Assembly: GCA_014729455.1 (NCBI GenBank)
Contig: WJJW01000301.1
Location: 1 to 7,664, forward strand
Length of the DNA: 7,664 bases
Source: Candidatus Eiseniibacteriota bacterium
GTDB taxonomy: Bacteria > Eisenbacteria > RBG-16-71-46 > CAIMUX01 > VGJL01
Reading direction: 5' to 3'
The translations under genes and the position numbers were made by a program. Below the pieces are notes generated by a model. The model saw nothing but the letters and a program-made list of their open reading frames with translations, had not been told where the DNA came from and ran no database searches. Shown in pieces: positions 6,886-7,664 of the stretch (the first letter of the stretch is position 1; every line of letters starts with the position of its first letter).

Positions 6886-7664
6886 CCCGGCGCTGGGCGC
6901 CGATCCTGGCCGCCCTGCTCGCCGCGGGCTGCGCGGGGGAGCGGAGCGCTCCCGCCGGCCCGTCGGAGCAGCGCGTCGTCTCCGAGGAGCCGGCCGCGGT
7001 CGAGGAAGGGGTGATCCTGCTGGAGGATCTCACCGACCGGCAGCTCTTCCCGGCCGACAACTGGTGGAACCGGGAGGTGGCGAACGCTCCGGTCGACTCC
7101 GCGTCCGATGCGCTGATCGACTTCATCAGCGGCCGCTCGCCCGAGGATCCGGACGCCGTCTCGCGCATGCATCCCGATTTCGGCCCGCCGCCGTACGGGA
7201 TCCCCTACGTCGGGGTCCCCGGCGATCAGCCGCTCGTCGAGATCCACTGGACCCTCTACGGAGACGAGAGCGACGACGGGGCCCCGGGGCGCCCTCCCGG
7301 CTACCCGGTTCCGGAGGAGGCGAAGAGCGAGCCGAACTACATCGAGGGGGGGATCCCCGGCGGCGGCGAGTCCGGAGACCGCCACATGCTGCTCGTCGAC
7401 CGCGAACGCTGGTTCCTCTTCGAGACATGGGCGACGTACTGGAATCCGGGCCTCCAGCGCTGGGAAGCCGGCTCCGGGGCGGTCTGGAACCTCGCCACGA
7501 ACGACCGCCGGCCCGACGGTTGGACCTCGGCCGACGCCGCCGGCCTGGCGATCTTGCCCGGCCTGGTCCGCTACGACGAGGTCGCTTCCGGCGAGCCGAT
7601 CGCGCACGCGTTCCGCTTCACGGTCCGCGCGACGAACGGGTACGTCTGGCCCGCGTCGCACGCC
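6882..7664 (+). CDS. Conserved lipoprotein of unknown function (3' end beyond window)
   Basis: The first 261 codons are present and the frame is still open at the right edge. GTG at 6882 overlaps the TGA of the C25 gene as GTGA. No good ribosome binding site precedes it, so translational coupling is likely. The start fits because it gives a short basic, hydrophobic N-terminus ending in LAAGC, a lipobox with C17 as the lipidated residue. After a Glu/Ala/Pro-rich linker (18-50) the domain begins at LFPADNWWN (55-63) and continues with MHPDFG (96-101), YGIPYVGVPG (105-114), YGDESDDGAPG (126-136), GDRHMLLVDRERW (165-177), GSGAVWNL, WTSADAAGLAILPGLVRYDEV (W214-V234), HAFRFT (242-247) and YVWPASHA (254-261). 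From memory these blocks mark a family found in scattered bacteria (for example acidobacteria and actinobacteria) and labelled hypothetical. The conserved Asp, Arg, His and Trp residues hint at an enzyme or ligand-binding fold, but I cannot name a reaction. Confidence 0.8.
   Translation, partial: MTRRWAPILAALLAAGCAGERSAPAGPSEQRVVSEEPAAVEEGVILLEDLTDRQLFPADNWWNREVANAPVDSASDALIDFISGRSPEDPDAVSRMHPDFGPPPYGIPYVGVPGDQPLVEIHWTLYGDESDDGAPGRPPGYPVPEEAKSEPNYIEGGIPGGGESGDRHMLLVDRERWFLFETWATYWNPGLQRWEAGSGAVWNLATNDRRPDGWTSADAAGLAILPGLVRYDEVASGEPIAHAFRFTVRATNGYVWPASHA

Noticed and set aside
6828..7661. Leftward 277-codon open frame over the lipoprotein gene
   Set aside because: The rightward frame from 6882 contains a lipobox and many conserved blocks. 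The leftward frame has only Arg/Asp/Val-rich shadow sequence.
1..7664. CRISPR array, tRNA, rRNA, insertion sequence, phage or defence genes
   Set aside because: I found no direct repeat-spacer pattern, cloverleaf, transposase-like protein or phage protein. All substantial coding sequence is explained by three exported-protein genes.

Overview
The window is strongly GC-rich. It holds two complete genes and one incomplete gene, all coding for exported proteins. Both complete proteins have an N-terminal signal peptide and end in a C-terminal domain of the FlgD-Ig / type IX-secretion-tail kind (NPF..TTIRF, LAVYDV.GR, VVWDGRD, SGIY, MVL). GC-rich DNA, this tail, a gingipain-type (C25) protein and a Gly-ladder beta-helix protein together suggest a member of the FCB-related candidate phyla, such as Eisenbacteria, Krumholzibacteria or Latescibacteria. 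That placement is an inference from protein style; no rRNA or other marker gene is present.

Layout from left to right. Bases 1-130 hold no gene I can support, but contain a GC-rich hairpin (60-92) placed as a terminator for the leftward gene. Bases 131-1777 (minus) encode a 548-residue secreted right-handed beta-helix protein. Bases 1778-2052 are a divergent intergenic region with the ribosome binding sites of both neighbours, weak promoter-like elements and a short inverted repeat. Bases 2053-6885 (plus) encode a 1610-residue multidomain C25 (gingipain-like) protein. From 6882 to the right edge (plus), overlapping the previous stop codon by four bases (GTGA), begins an incomplete lipoprotein of a family I recognise only as conserved and of unknown function.

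The two divergent genes carry closely similar C-terminal tails, so they probably use the same export or anchoring route. The lipoprotein gene is probably co-transcribed and translationally coupled with the C25 gene. The most notable point is that the C25 domain keeps the nucleophile-like Cys (C467) but has Phe (F439) where the family's catalytic His of the GHG motif would be expected. It is therefore either a non-catalytic surface protein or a subfamily with a rearranged active site. I see no tRNA, rRNA, CRISPR array, insertion sequence, phage gene or defence system. The window looks like an ordinary chromosomal locus for cell-surface proteins, with two poorly understood proteins in it.
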